Assembly: GCA_017459445.1 (NCBI GenBank)
Contig: JAFUDJ010000009.1
Location: 36,058 to 100,057, forward strand
DNA: 64,000 bases
Direction of reading: 5' to 3'
Origin: Prevotella sp.
Lineage (GTDB): Bacteria > Bacteroidota > Bacteroidia > Bacteroidales > Bacteroidaceae
Notes under the pieces: model-generated
Database searches by the model: none
Seen by the model: the letters and a program-made list of their open reading frames with translations, nothing else
What the model was told of the DNA's origin: nothing
Shown: positions 8,492 through 18,042 of the stretch, piece by piece
How positions within the stretch are numbered: position 1 is the stretch's first letter
How the letters are laid out: each line of letters starts with the position of its first letter
Program-made: the position numbers and the translations under genes

Positions 8492-10240
8492 ATGTCAATC
8501 TGGGTAATTTTTACGCTTCTGGGCTCGCTGGCGCTGCTGATGTTCGGTATGAAGACCATGAGTGAGGCGTTGCAGAAAATGGCGGGTCCGCAGTTGCGAC
8601 ACGTCTTGGGGGCCATGACCACCAACCGCTTTACGGGCATGCTGACGGGTATGCTGGTGACAGCCAGCGTACAGTCGTCGACGGCCACGACGGTGATGAC
8701 CGTCTCGTTTGTCAATGCCGGACTCCTGACGCTGGCACAGGCCATCTCCGTCATCATGGGTGCCAACATCGGTACCACGCTGACGGCGTGGATTATGTCG
8801 GCCGGTATGTCGTTCGACATCAGCAACCTGGCATGGCCGGCCTTCTTCGTGGGCATCATCCTGATATATCAGAAGAAGTACCGCTACATCGGCGACTTCC
8901 TCTTTGGTATCGCCTTCCTGATATTTGCCTTGGCCACGCTGCGCATGACGGGGCAGAACATGCACTTGGGAGAGAACCAGGACGTGCTTGACTTCTTCGC
9001 CTCATTCGACCCCGACTCGTTTGTCACCACACTGGTATTCCTGCTGTTAGGCGGCGTGCTGACGTTCTGCGTACAGTCGTCGGCTGCCGTGATGGCCATC
9101 ACCATGATACTGTGCTCCAGCGGCGCACTGCCTATCTATCAGGGCATTGCCCTGGTGATGGGTGAGAACATCGGCACCACCGTCACCTCGAACCTTGCGG
9201 CCATGTCGGCCAACACGCAGGCCCGCCGGGCGGCTCTGGCCCACATGTTCTTCAATGTGTTCGGCGTCATCTGGATACTGTTCGTCTTCCGCCCGTTCAT
9301 CGACATGGTGTGCGGATGGGTCGGCTACGACGTGCTGATGACCAAGGAGACGGCAGGCACGGCAGCCTTCCTGGCCAACTCGGCCAAGCTGAGCTTCGTG
9401 CTGGCAGCCTTCCACACAGCCTTCAACGTGGCTAACACCTTTATCTTAATATGGTTCATCCCGCAGATAGAGCGCTTTGTGTGCTGGGTCATCAAGCCCA
9501 AGAAGGTGGACGAGGAAGAGGACTTCCGCCTGCACTTCATTACGGCCGGCTTCATGAAGACCCCCGAGCTCTCCGTATTAGAGGCCCAGAAGGAAATCCA
9601 GGCCTTTGCCAACCGCATGCAGCGCATGTTCGGCATGGTGCGCGAGCTGCTCACCCTTTCCAGTAGCAGTACCGACAAGAAAGACACCCAGGCCGGCGAC
9701 TTCAACAAGCTGTTCACCCGCATCGAGAAGTATGAAGGCATCTCGGACAACATGGAACTGGAGATAGCCAAGTACCTCGACTCGGTCAGCGACGCCCACC
9801 TCAGCGACGACACGAAGGCTAAGATTCGCGCCATGCTCCGTGAAATCAGCGAACTGGAGAGCATCGGCGACGCCTGCTACAACATGGCCCGCACCATCTC
9901 GCGCAAATACAACGGCAAGCAGGACCACTTCGTCGACAAGCAGTACGACCACCTGCACCAGATGATGGAACTGACCGACCAGTCGCTCTCGCAGATGAAC
10001 CGTCTGATGGGCGGCCGCAAGGAGTCGTTCGACATCAACCGCACGTTCAACATCGAGAACGAAATCAACAACTACCGCAACCAGCTGAAGTCGCAGAATA
10101 TCAACGACATCAACAACCATGAATACACCTATGCCGTCGGCACCATCTACATGGACCTTATCAACGAGTGCGAGAAGCTGGGCGACTACGTGGTCAACGT
10201 CGTCGAGGCCCGCATGGGTATGAGGCAGAAAGAATACTAA
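8492..10240 (+). CDS. Na+/phosphate symporter with PhoU-like domain
   Basis: A 582-residue inner-membrane transporter of the NptA/PNaS family. Two repeats each carry the QSS signature (QSSTATTVMTVSFVNAG near residues 65-81; QSSAAVMAIT near 195-204), which forms the substrate site in this family. About eight hydrophobic segments occupy residues 1-340. Residues about 350-575 are a cytoplasmic helical PhoU-like domain. Expected role is sodium-driven phosphate movement; direction in vivo is not certain. It follows the restriction enzyme on the same strand after a 40-bp repeat-rich gap with no promoter box I can see. Confidence 0.9.
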   Translation: MSIWVIFTLLGSLALLMFGMKTMSEALQKMAGPQLRHVLGAMTTNRFTGMLTGMLVTASVQSSTATTVMTVSFVNAGLLTLAQAISVIMGANIGTTLTAWIMSAGMSFDISNLAWPAFFVGIILIYQKKYRYIGDFLFGIAFLIFALATLRMTGQNMHLGENQDVLDFFASFDPDSFVTTLVFLLLGGVLTFCVQSSAAVMAITMILCSSGALPIYQGIALVMGENIGTTVTSNLAAMSANTQARRAALAHMFFNVFGVIWILFVFRPFIDMVCGWVGYDVLMTKETAGTAAFLANSAKLSFVLAAFHTAFNVANTFILIWFIPQIERFVCWVIKPKKVDEEEDFRLHFITAGFMKTPELSVLEAQKEIQAFANRMQRMFGMVRELLTLSSSSTDKKDTQAGDFNKLFTRIEKYEGISDNMELEIAKYLDSVSDAHLSDDTKAKIRAMLREISELESIGDACYNMARTISRKYNGKQDHFVDKQYDHLHQMMELTDQSLSQMNRLMGGRKESFDINRTFNIENEINNYRNQLKSQNINDINNHEYTYAVGTIYMDLINECEKLGDYVVNVVEARMGMRQKEY

Positions 10241-10274
10241 GAAGAAATACTACAGAACTAAATAATCACGTAAC

Positions 10275-13200
10275 ATGCTGAGAAGAATCATTTTCCTAAT
10301 AACTGTGCTGTTGACAGCCTTAACCACGTCAGCACAGGTAACTACGTCGGGCATCAACGGTAAGGTGACGGCCAGCGGCGAGGAAGCCATCGGTGCCACC
10401 ATCACCGCCAAGCACCTGCCTTCAGGAACCGTCTACCGGGCAGTGACGAATGTCGACGGACGTTACTCCATTACCGGCATGCGTGCCGGCGGTCCCTACG
10501 ATATCGAGGTGTCGTACATCGGCTATCAGACCAAGAAGTTCACTGATATACAGCTGGCTTTGGGTGAGAACGCCCTGCTTGATGCATGGCTTGCCGAAAA
10601 CAGCCAGATGCTACAGGAGGTAGAGGTGGTGGCTGCTACACGCAATACCATGCGCAGCGACCGTTCTGGTGCCGTCACCAGCCTGAATGCAACAGAGATG
10701 TCAGTCATACCCACCGTCAGCCACAATATGAACGACCTGCTGAAGATGACGCCACAGGGCAACTCCTCCAACGGCATGGCCATCGGCGGCGGCAATTTCC
10801 GGCAGTCTAACATCACCGTCGACGGTGCCTCGTTCAACAATTCCTTCGGATTGACGCAGAATGTGCCACTGCCCGGAGGCGGCACGCCGATTTCCATCGA
10901 CGCACTCGACCAGCTGACGGTAAGCATCACTCCTTTCGACGTACGTCTGAGCGGATTCACCGGCGGCGGCATCAATGCCGTGACGCGCAGCGGTACCAAC
11001 GAGTTCAAGGGTTCCCTCTACACCTACCTCACCAGCACCAGTCTGAAAGGCAGCCGCGTGGGCGATGCGACCCTTGACGTCGACAACGGGCACACCAACA
11101 CATACGGATTCACGCTGGGCGGTCCCATTCTGAAAGACAAGCTGTTCTTCTTCGTCAACGGGGAAATCGAGGATAACGTGACGGTAGGACCCAGCAAACG
11201 TGCCGGGGACGGCACCTTGCCTTATACCGAGACTAACAGCCGGCCGACAATAGAGCAACTGGAAAGCCTGTCAGGCTACCTGCGCAGCAACTATGGCTTG
11301 GAGACGGGTGTCTGGCAGGGCTATAACGTGAAGACGCCGGCCTACCGCATACTGGCGCGTCTGGACTGGAACATCAACGATAACCATCATTTCCACATCC
11401 GCTTCAACAAGTCGAACCGCAAGGACTCCAAGGCAGCATCAACCTCACGCAACATCGGCGGCAGCCAGCTGATGGGCATCTATGGTGCCGGCACGGCCTA
11501 TGGCAACTCAGCCTACGGCATGAGTTCGCTGTCAAGCCGCTACTACATGGAGTACCGCTTCACGTCGCTGGCTGCGGAACTGAACAGCAAGTTCGGCAAA
11601 CTGCAAAACACGCTGCGCGCCACCTATTCCTTCCAAGACCAGCCACGCTCCACGGAATACGGCGACACAGCCCCCGTTTTAGAACTGGTCATGAGCGACG
11701 GGCAGGGGCACTATCCCACATGGGCCTTAACAGGTGATATATTTACCTACGGCACGTTGTCGCAGACGAAGAATACCGTCATCACCGACGAGGTAAACGT
11801 CACCTTAGGCAAGCACCACCTCTTTGCCGGTCTGCAATTTGAGCATAACTATGCCTCCAACGGCTACGCACAGGCTGCGGCAGGATACTACGCCTACGAA
11901 GTGACACCTGACGAGGCTGAAGCCGGCAACTGGGGCGCTGTATTCAGCAGAAGCCCACGTGTGTTTGGCATCACCTATGGCAACGGTGCCGACCACTCCA
12001 TCTTCAAGGCAGAGATGAAGACCAACCAGTGGTCACTGTATCTGCAAGACAACATCAACCTTAGCGACCGCTTCCGCATGTCGGCAGGTGTGCGCTTTGA
12101 GCTGCCTTCTTACCCTGCCTTGGACGGCAATTTCAACGAAGACTACTATAACATCAAATTTGGCGACCAGCAGTTCCGTACCGACAACGTGCCGTCGAAC
12201 AGCATCAGCTGCTCGCCCCGCATCGGCTTCAACTGGGACATCCTCAACAATCGCAAGTATATCCTCAGGGGTGGAACAGGACTGTTCGTAGGGCGACTGC
12301 CCTTTGCATGGCTCGTGTCCTCCGTCCTGAACTCAGGCATGGGACAGACCACCTATGTGGCTACCACTGCCAACGGCAAGACGGCACCGACGTTCACTAC
12401 CAGCCAGCAGGACATGCTACAGCAGGTCAACGCCACCAGCGCTACCTCTGTACCCTCAGGACCTACCATCCTGTCCGACGACCTGCGCATGCCGAAGACG
12501 TGGAAGACGTCACTGGCTTTCGATGCCAAGCTGCCCGGCGACATCGATTTCACGCTGGAGGGTATCTACAGCCACGACCTCAACCCCGTGGTGGTCAGCA
12601 ACAAAGACTTCTACTGGGATGGTTCTTCGACGGTTGACTTGGGACACGGCGACATCCGCCACAACGTAAGCTCCTACTATAATGCCAGTGCACAGTCGGC
12701 CTACGTGTTAGAAAACGCCGGCAGCGGTGCCTATTACCTGTCGCTGAGCGCCCAGCTGCGCAAGAAGTTCGACTTCGGACTCGACCTGATGGCCAGCTAT
12801 ACCATTTCCAAGGCCAAGACCTTCTCTGACGGTATTGGCGACCAGGCCAGCGGAGCCTATTACACCCGCCGTTACTCCATCCATGCCATTAACGACAACG
12901 AGAAAGGCTATGCCACCTACGTCGCGCCCAACCGCCTGCTCGTCGCTGCCAGCTACAGGCTCAAGGAGTCCAGCAATGCCACCTCCGTCTTCAGCCTCGT
13001 CTACGACGGATACCAGTGCGGCTATCTGGACGGATACTCCTTCAACCGCTATTCCTACTTCTTCTCGTCCAATGTCACGGGCGATGCCAGAGGCTGTGGC
13101 AACCTCCTCTATGTTCCTGCCAGCCGCGAAGAGCTGAACAACTGGAACTTCGCTGATAACGGAATGGTAGACGGCAAGCCCTATACCGCCGACATGCAGC

Positions 13201-13583
13201 GCGATGACTTCTGGGCATTCATCTGCCAAGACGACTACCTCAGCAGCCGCAAGGGGCAATACACCGAGCGCGGCGGAGCCAAGATGCCGTGGCACCACCA
13301 GCTGGACTTCAAGTACCAGCGTGACATGAGCATCAACTGGGGAAAGACACGCCACACCCTCCAACTCGGGCTTGACATTCTCAACCTGCCCAATTTCCTG
13401 TGCAAGGACTGGGGGCTCTACAAGGCTGTCCCCGTCGGTGGCGATGCCCTGCTGAACTACAACGGAACCCAATACACCTACAATCTGGTGAATGGCAAGC
13501 GGCATTTGTCGACCTTCCAGAACTACGAAAGTGCTGCCTCTACCTATCAGGTGATGTTCACCATCCGTTACCTGTTCAACTAA
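10275..13583 (+). CDS. TonB-dependent receptor, Oar-like
   Basis: A 1102-residue outer-membrane receptor. It has a signal peptide ending TTSAQ (about residue 21). A carboxypeptidase-regulatory-like beta-sandwich follows (about 25-110: GKVTASGEEAIGATI ... YSITGMRAGG). The plug domain is around 130-240, with VDGASFNNSFG. The rest is a long beta-barrel ending in the aromatic C-terminus IRYLFN. The architecture is that of Oar-type proteins rather than SusC: there is no SusD partner next to it. Substrate unknown. It precedes comEC by 9 bp on the same strand. Confidence 0.9.
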   Translation: MLRRIIFLITVLLTALTTSAQVTTSGINGKVTASGEEAIGATITAKHLPSGTVYRAVTNVDGRYSITGMRAGGPYDIEVSYIGYQTKKFTDIQLALGENALLDAWLAENSQMLQEVEVVAATRNTMRSDRSGAVTSLNATEMSVIPTVSHNMNDLLKMTPQGNSSNGMAIGGGNFRQSNITVDGASFNNSFGLTQNVPLPGGGTPISIDALDQLTVSITPFDVRLSGFTGGGINAVTRSGTNEFKGSLYTYLTSTSLKGSRVGDATLDVDNGHTNTYGFTLGGPILKDKLFFFVNGEIEDNVTVGPSKRAGDGTLPYTETNSRPTIEQLESLSGYLRSNYGLETGVWQGYNVKTPAYRILARLDWNINDNHHFHIRFNKSNRKDSKAASTSRNIGGSQLMGIYGAGTAYGNSAYGMSSLSSRYYMEYRFTSLAAELNSKFGKLQNTLRATYSFQDQPRSTEYGDTAPVLELVMSDGQGHYPTWALTGDIFTYGTLSQTKNTVITDEVNVTLGKHHLFAGLQFEHNYASNGYAQAAAGYYAYEVTPDEAEAGNWGAVFSRSPRVFGITYGNGADHSIFKAEMKTNQWSLYLQDNINLSDRFRMSAGVRFELPSYPALDGNFNEDYYNIKFGDQQFRTDNVPSNSISCSPRIGFNWDILNNRKYILRGGTGLFVGRLPFAWLVSSVLNSGMGQTTYVATTANGKTAPTFTTSQQDMLQQVNATSATSVPSGPTILSDDLRMPKTWKTSLAFDAKLPGDIDFTLEGIYSHDLNPVVVSNKDFYWDGSSTVDLGHGDIRHNVSSYYNASAQSAYVLENAGSGAYYLSLSAQLRKKFDFGLDLMASYTISKAKTFSDGIGDQASGAYYTRRYSIHAINDNEKGYATYVAPNRLLVAASYRLKESSNATSVFSLVYDGYQCGYLDGYSFNRYSYFFSSNVTGDARGCGNLLYVPASREELNNWNFADNGMVDGKPYTADMQRDDFWAFICQDDYLSSRKGQYTERGGAKMPWHHQLDFKYQRDMSINWGKTRHTLQLGLDILNLPNFLCKDWGLYKAVPVGGDALLNYNGTQYTYNLVNGKRHLSTFQNYESAASTYQVMFTIRYLFN

Positions 13584-13592
13584 GCAAGCGGA

Positions 13593-15104
13593 GTGTCACG
13601 GGTACCCTTGCTGATGCCGGCAGTCTGCCTGATGGCAGGCATTGCGTTAGGCGAAGCCCTGAACCAATGGGCCATGGGGCTTGCGCTACTGACCCTTACC
13701 GTTATCATAGCCCTCCTTTTGCACCGTCTGCCACGTTGGCAGACGGTTGCCATTGGAGCCTGCTGCATATTGTTAGGTGCCACGCTGGCCTCACGGACAC
13801 GACAGCAGTACGACATTGCGTGGTCTGACCAACCCATAACCATAGAAGCTATGGTGGTCAGCGAGCCCGTCGTCAAGGAACGTCTGATAGTCGTAGACCT
13901 GCTGGCTGCTGACGGGCGCTGGAAACTGAGAGGGCGCATCGTCAGGGACAGCATGAGCGAGCGTATCACCATCGGCAACGGCTTACAGCTTCATAGTATT
14001 ATTAATAATGTACGCGCGTATAAAAACGGCCATTTCGACTATCAGCGCTACATGCTATGCCACGGTTTCCACGGCGAGACCTTTGCCCGTAGCAGACAAT
14101 GGCAGTGGAAACAGCTCACATTGGAGAAACTGCCAGTGACGGAACGCGCCCGGCTGCGCTTCCTGTGCTGGCGCCATCAGCTGCTACGACACTACAGGGA
14201 ATGGGGATTCGACGGCGACACCTATAGCGTCATCGCAGCTATGACGCTGGGCGAGAAGTCGCAGTTGGACGCCCAGTTGAAAGACACCTTCTCGCGGGTT
14301 GGCGCCTCGCACATCCTGGCTCTGAGCGGGCTGCACCTGATGATTATCTATGCCGTCGTCACCCTGTTCGTCGGCTGGCGCAGGTTCCGCCTCGCGTCGC
14401 AGGCATCCATCGTGCTCGCCATCTGGGCCTTCGCCTTTCTCGTCGGCCTTACGCCCAGCGTGGTACGCTCGGCACTGATGATTACCGTCTACGCCCTGCT
14501 GTCATTAGGCTACCGTGAACGGATGTCGGTCAACACGCTGGCCTTCACCGCCATCGTCATGCTGGCAGCAAATCCGATGTCACTCTACGACATCGGGTTC
14601 CAGCTGTCGTTCATGGCCGTGCTCAGCATCCTGCTCTTCCTGCCGCTGTTCGGCAGCGTGGTGCCGCCGCATGTGTTGCAGAGGCACCGCTGGCTGGCCT
14701 ACCTCTGGTCACTGCTGACCGTTTCCCTGGCGGCACAAATGGGCACGGCACCCCTCGTCGCCTATTACTTCGGGCGTTTCTCATGCTACTTTCTGCTCAG
14801 CAATCTCGTCGTCGTTCCCCTGGCCACTGCCGTGCTCTACCTCACGCTTGTCTGTATCGCCTGCTACTGGTGGACAACCGTCTGGCAGTGGACGGTCATG
14901 ACGCTGGCGGCAGTCGTCGCGCTGATGAACCGGCTGCTACAGTTCATCGCCCTGTTGCCCGGATGCAGCATCGAGGGCATCAGCCTCTCGACGCTACAGC
15001 TCGCATTGCTCTATGTGCTGCTGGGGTGTGCCTATGTGCTGGTCCGGCTGCGGACACGCCGACGCTCCTGGTGTGACAGCATCCGCACGGGATGGCTGTC
15101 ATAA
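13593..15104 (+). CDS. comEC: ComEC/Rec2 family DNA-uptake channel protein
   Basis: A 503-residue multi-pass inner-membrane protein. The N-terminal part contains a DUF4131-like soluble loop (about residues 40-170). The Competence domain follows (about 190-460), with DTFSRVGASHILALSGLHLMI, the family signature. It lacks the C-terminal metallo-beta-lactamase domain of Bacillus ComEC. Known role of the family: channel carrying single-stranded DNA across the inner membrane. Translation starts at a GTG 9 bp after the TonB receptor. Competence in this organism is not shown by the sequence. Confidence 0.88.
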   Translation: MSRVPLLMPAVCLMAGIALGEALNQWAMGLALLTLTVIIALLLHRLPRWQTVAIGACCILLGATLASRTRQQYDIAWSDQPITIEAMVVSEPVVKERLIVVDLLAADGRWKLRGRIVRDSMSERITIGNGLQLHSIINNVRAYKNGHFDYQRYMLCHGFHGETFARSRQWQWKQLTLEKLPVTERARLRFLCWRHQLLRHYREWGFDGDTYSVIAAMTLGEKSQLDAQLKDTFSRVGASHILALSGLHLMIIYAVVTLFVGWRRFRLASQASIVLAIWAFAFLVGLTPSVVRSALMITVYALLSLGYRERMSVNTLAFTAIVMLAANPMSLYDIGFQLSFMAVLSILLFLPLFGSVVPPHVLQRHRWLAYLWSLLTVSLAAQMGTAPLVAYYFGRFSCYFLLSNLVVVPLATAVLYLTLVCIACYWWTTVWQWTVMTLAAVVALMNRLLQFIALLPGCSIEGISLSTLQLALLYVLLGCAYVLVRLRTRRRSWCDSIRTGWLS

Positions 15105-15121
15105 AGGGTACAAAAAGGGGG

Positions 15122-15811
15122 CTACAAATATTGCAGCAACTCGCCGAAATGCGTTATCTTGTGTAGCCGCTCATGGGGATATTCCTCGCTCTTCTCCAGT
15201 TCCCATACCACATGGTAGGGGATGTGCACGGCATAGGCGCCGGCCGCCAGCGCCGGGGCAATGTCCGAACGGAAAGAGTTGCCGACCATCAGCGTCTCCT
15301 CGGGAGCCACGTCCAGGTTCTCGCACAGCTGGCGGTACTCCCGTTCCGTCTTGTTCGACACCGTCTCCATGTACGAAAAATACTGCTCCAGGCCTGAGCG
15401 CCGCAGCTTCGACTCCTGGTCCATCAGCTCCCCCTTGGTAAAGACCACCAGGCGGTAGCGCCGCGCAGCGGCCAGCCGCTGCAGGGTGTCCGCCACTTCG
15501 GGCAGCGGCGTGGTGGGAAACTGCAGCAGCCCCTGTCCTAACTCCAGGAGCCGCATGACGATGTCGCCCGTTATCTGCTCCTTCGTCACCCTCACGGCAT
15601 TCTCTATCAGCGACAGCGTGAAAGCCTTCGTACCGTAGCCCGTCAGCGACAGGTTCTTACGCTCCGTGGTAAACAGGCCCTCGCTGACCTCGCGGGCTGT
15701 CGCCCACGGCTTCAGCAGCTCGCAGCATTCCCGCTCCACTTCGTCAAACCACGACTGGCAATCCCATAGCGTGTCGTCGGCATCGAAGGCGATAACCTTG
15801 ATTTTTTCCAT
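15122..15811 (-). CDS. HAD-superfamily phosphatase, YjjG-like
   Basis: A 229-residue cytoplasmic hydrolase. Motif I is FDADDTLWDCQ near residues 9-19; motif II is VFTKGE around 126-131; motif III/IV is MVGNSFRSDIAPALAAG near 180-196. These are all the signatures of a HAD phosphatase with a C1 helical cap. It may act on nucleotides or other small phosphorylated metabolites. It lies 34 bp downstream of the GH105 gene on the same strand and is convergent with comEC. Confidence 0.88.
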   Translation of the reverse strand: MEKIKVIAFDADDTLWDCQSWFDEVERECCELLKPWATAREVSEGLFTTERKNLSLTGYGTKAFTLSLIENAVRVTKEQITGDIVMRLLELGQGLLQFPTTPLPEVADTLQRLAAARRYRLVVFTKGELMDQESKLRRSGLEQYFSYMETVSNKTEREYRQLCENLDVAPEETLMVGNSFRSDIAPALAAGAYAVHIPYHVVWELEKSEEYPHERLHKITHFGELLQYL

Positions 15812-15845
15812 GCCTTTCTTTGCGTTTTATGTGTTTTAAGATGAC

Positions 15846-17189
15846 CTATTGCAGGCGCTGCTGTCCGTCGGCTATGACGACACCATGCGCCGTTGCCCCC
15901 ACGCGCTGCCCTTTCAGGTTATAGACGGTAGCAGGATGCCGCGTGCCGCCCTTGACCGTCTCCACGGCGGTCAGGTCCTCATCCAGATTGTCGGTGGTAT
16001 ACCCCATGCGCTCCATCTCCAGCGAAGCCCACACAAAAGGCCCGACACCCTTGGCATCGTTGTCGCGGACGGGTTCGCTCATATAGTAATCAAAGGAACC
16101 GTCGCGCTTGGGATTGCTATTGGGACCGAGACCGGAGACGCTGCAACACTTGGTCAGCGACAGCGTGCCGTCGTTGTTCTCGCGGACGAACTGCTCCACA
16201 ATGCCGCGATAAGCCTTCAGGCCAGCCTGCTGATAGGTGGCGTCGACATAGCCTAAGCGGGCACTCTTCAACAAGCAGTAGGCAAACATGGACGAACACG
16301 TTGCCTCTAAATAGTTGCGCGGGTCGTCGACATCAAGCACGTCATACCACACGCCGCTGGCCGCATCCTGATAGTCCACCACCGATGCCAGCACCTTCTG
16401 CAGCACCGCCACGACCTCCTGTCGGCGGGCATAGTCGGCAGGCAGCGCGTCGAGCACCTCGACGAGCGCCATGGCAAACCACCCTAAGGCCCGTCCCCAT
16501 GTGTGCTGGCTCAGCCCCGTGGTTTTGTCGGCCCAGAACATCGAGTGTGTCTCGTCCCATGCATGCTTCCACAGGCGCGTCGCCTCGTCGTAGGTACGCT
16601 GTTCCGTCTTCACTATCTGGTCCACGGCGTCGTCGTAGTACTGCTGTTCCTGACCCGGTCGCAGCAGCGGGGCTGCCATCGTGTAGAAAGGAAGGCCCAT
16701 ATAGATGCCGTCGAGCCACACCTGCCAGGCGTAGATGTCCTTATGCCACCACACACCCTCCTTGGTACGCGGCTGGTTCTCCAGCTGGCGGAACATCTCG
16801 TCGATGGCCGTCAGGTCCTGTTGGCGCGGCCACCGCTGGTACATGCGCAGGATGAAGCGCCCGGTGCGGACGTTGTCGAGGTTGAAGTCGCTGTATTTAT
16901 AGCCGGTGATGCTGCCGCTCGCGCTAATCATCTTCTCCGGATATTCACGGATATAGGCCAGCACCGACTCGTCGCCATACGTGAGATAGGTGTCAAGCAT
17001 CGACTCCAGCTCAATGCCCATCGTGTAGCTCCACCGGGCCTTTGTCGGCGAGAAGTCGAGGTTATAGGGGTGTGCCACGCGCTGCCGCTCGCTGGCCACC
17101 AGCCACTCGCTGTAATGATTGTACTCACGGCCCTGAATATGCCACGCCGCCAACGATAAAAGCAGAAGTGCAAATAGTCTTTTCATCAT
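15846..17189 (-). CDS. Glycoside hydrolase family 88/105, unsaturated rhamnogalacturonyl hydrolase-like
   Basis: A 447-residue exported enzyme. After a signal peptide (to about residue 20) comes a six-hairpin-toroid domain with RWSYTMGIELESML, WWHKDIYAWQVWLDGIYMG and LSQHTWGRALGWFAMALVEVL, typical of YteR-like enzymes. These remove unsaturated uronic acid residues left by pectate or rhamnogalacturonan lyases. The last 40 residues carry VYNLKGQRVG followed by GVVIADG. This tail resembles the C-terminal tails of secreted Prevotella proteins and may be a type IX secretion or cell-surface signal. No other pectin genes are adjacent. Confidence 0.85.
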   Translation of the reverse strand: MMKRLFALLLLSLAAWHIQGREYNHYSEWLVASERQRVAHPYNLDFSPTKARWSYTMGIELESMLDTYLTYGDESVLAYIREYPEKMISASGSITGYKYSDFNLDNVRTGRFILRMYQRWPRQQDLTAIDEMFRQLENQPRTKEGVWWHKDIYAWQVWLDGIYMGLPFYTMAAPLLRPGQEQQYYDDAVDQIVKTEQRTYDEATRLWKHAWDETHSMFWADKTTGLSQHTWGRALGWFAMALVEVLDALPADYARRQEVVAVLQKVLASVVDYQDAASGVWYDVLDVDDPRNYLEATCSSMFAYCLLKSARLGYVDATYQQAGLKAYRGIVEQFVRENNDGTLSLTKCCSVSGLGPNSNPKRDGSFDYYMSEPVRDNDAKGVGPFVWASLEMERMGYTTDNLDEDLTAVETVKGGTRHPATVYNLKGQRVGATAHGVVIADGQQRLQ

Positions 17190-17268
17190 CGTTTCCTATA
17201 ATATGTTAAGATTACAGAACGGTATAAAAGAGAGAAATGAGCAATTAAAGCGTTCGTATGATTTTAAA

Positions 17269-17484
17269 TCAGTACGCTGTTCTTTCGTGCTGGTTCGACC
17301 ATTCGTCCAACGTCTGCTGGGTAATGTTGTTCTTCTGTTGGAACTGTAGCAACAGACTATCCGTCTTCTTGCGGTAAAACTGCAGAAGAATATCCTGTAG
17401 TTCCTGCTGCTCTTGCTCCGTGCTGATGTATGACATCAGGCTCAACACATTCAGTTGTGCAGGGTTCAATTGCGTTGTTACCAT
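17269..17484 (-). CDS. Small hypothetical protein of a Bacteroidales family (71 aa)
   Basis: A soluble, mostly helical protein starting MVTTQLNPAQLNVLSLMS and ending near HERTAY. I recall similar 70-residue proteins in Bacteroides and Prevotella that share the N-terminal TQLNxxQL pattern and a terminal T-x-Y; some are annotated as antitoxin-like, but I cannot confirm a function and no toxin gene adjoins it. It has its own TACCTTTG promoter box (minus strand, 17517-17510). It is bracketed by direct repeats. Confidence 0.7.
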   Translation of the reverse strand: MVTTQLNPAQLNVLSLMSYISTEQEQQELQDILLQFYRKKTDSLLLQFQQKNNITQQTLDEWSNQHERTAY

Positions 17485-17509
17485 AGCTGATTCATTTTAA
17501 TTACTGTTG

Positions 17510-17517
17510 CAAAGGTA
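17510..17517 (-). promoter_or_regulatory. Promoter -7 box of the 71-aa protein gene
   Basis: TACCTTTG on the minus strand, 25 nt before the ATG. No clear -33 TTTG. Confidence 0.6.
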
Positions 17518-17610
17518 CGAAATTATTCCGACTAACCATCACCATCACCTATTTTTTCTCCCAGATATGTTAAAATTACAGAACGGTACAAAGAAAAAGA
17601 AGAAAAAAAC

Positions 17611-17641
17611 TTGGGCAGTACATCCTATTTCCGTACCTTTG
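17611..17641 (+). promoter_or_regulatory. Promoter of the structured leader and exported-protein operon
   Basis: TTGG at 17611-17614, 19-nt spacer, TACCTTTG at 17634-17641. The first convincing coding start is 18043, so the transcript would have a leader of nearly 400 nt. Confidence 0.7.
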
Positions 17642-17823
17642 TCGTGATAAAATTTTACTTAATTTTATAAAAGTAGGTTTTGCAGAGACAGGAAAAAATA
17701 GTAACGAATTAATACACAAGACAAAAGAAACAGACAGTAATAACAGTACATCGGGATGAGGTCGTACCAGGTGCCGCCCTCCCATTAGGGAACTTAATCA
17801 AATAAAATTATTAACTTACAGGT

Positions 17824-18032
17824 TAGCGTTCCTGTTCGTACTTATTGAAAATCATATTTGAGCTTTTGCTCTTGCCCTGCAGAGTTGAATACCGCCAAAC
17901 ATTCATTAATAGCAAGGACAAGCAGACAAAATGCTCACGTCGTAAGGCGTGGGCTGTTAGTGCTTGTTGCTATTATGGTCTACTTGGCGGTAACCAAACT
18001 CTGAATAAGCACCGAACGGTTCCGCCTTTTTT
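17824..18032 (+). ncRNA. Candidate structured leader RNA (attenuator or riboswitch-like)
   Basis: Nested complementary segments form a long rod. TACCGCCAA (17890-17898) pairs with TTGGCGGTA (17984-17992). AATAGCAA (17908-17915) pairs with TTGCTATT (17967-17974), and CAAGCA pairs with TGCTTG inside it. GCTCACG (17933-17939) pairs with CGTGGGC (17948-17954). Further out, CAGAGTT (17880-17886) pairs with AACTCTG (17997-18003), and CTTATT plus GTTCG (about 17834-17845) pair with AATAAG and CGAAC (18004-18017). A side hairpin GAGC-TTTT-GCTC sits near 17861-17872. No Rfam class is recognised by eye. A separate small RNA ending at the terminator is the alternative. Confidence 0.5.
17986..18032 (+). 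terminator. Candidate rho-independent terminator in the leader
   Basis: GGCGGTAACC (17986-17995) pairs with GGTTCCGCC (18018-18026), leaving one bulged base, and six Ts follow (18027-18032). The 5' strand is the same sequence used in the 9-bp TACCGCCAA/TTGGCGGTA helix, so the two helices exclude each other. The terminator lies 10 nt before the first gene of the operon. Confidence 0.6.
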
Positions 18033-18042
18033 GTCTATAGTT

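Larger units (their letters stand above)
17201..17601. repeat. Direct repeats flanking a small gene
   Basis: A stretch of roughly 35 bp beginning ATATGTTAA and containing ATTACAGAACGGTA occurs at about 17201-17237 and again, with few changes, at 17565-17601. The copies bracket the 71-residue ORF at 17269-17484 and its promoter. This could be the trace of a small insertion or of a duplicated regulatory site. Confidence 0.6.

Noticed and set aside
13593-15104. Truncated comEC pseudogene
   Set aside because: The missing metallo-beta-lactamase domain is common in this phylum, and the frame and membrane domain are intact.
17648-18032. RNase P RNA, tmRNA or SRP RNA as identity of the leader transcript
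   Set aside because: None of the signature cores (for example GAGGAAAGUCC of RNase P or the GGAA tetraloop region of SRP RNA) is present.
17845-18042. N-terminal extension of the 159-residue exported protein
   Set aside because: The extension would place coding sequence over the structured leader and before a clean signal peptide; the start at 18043 fits better.
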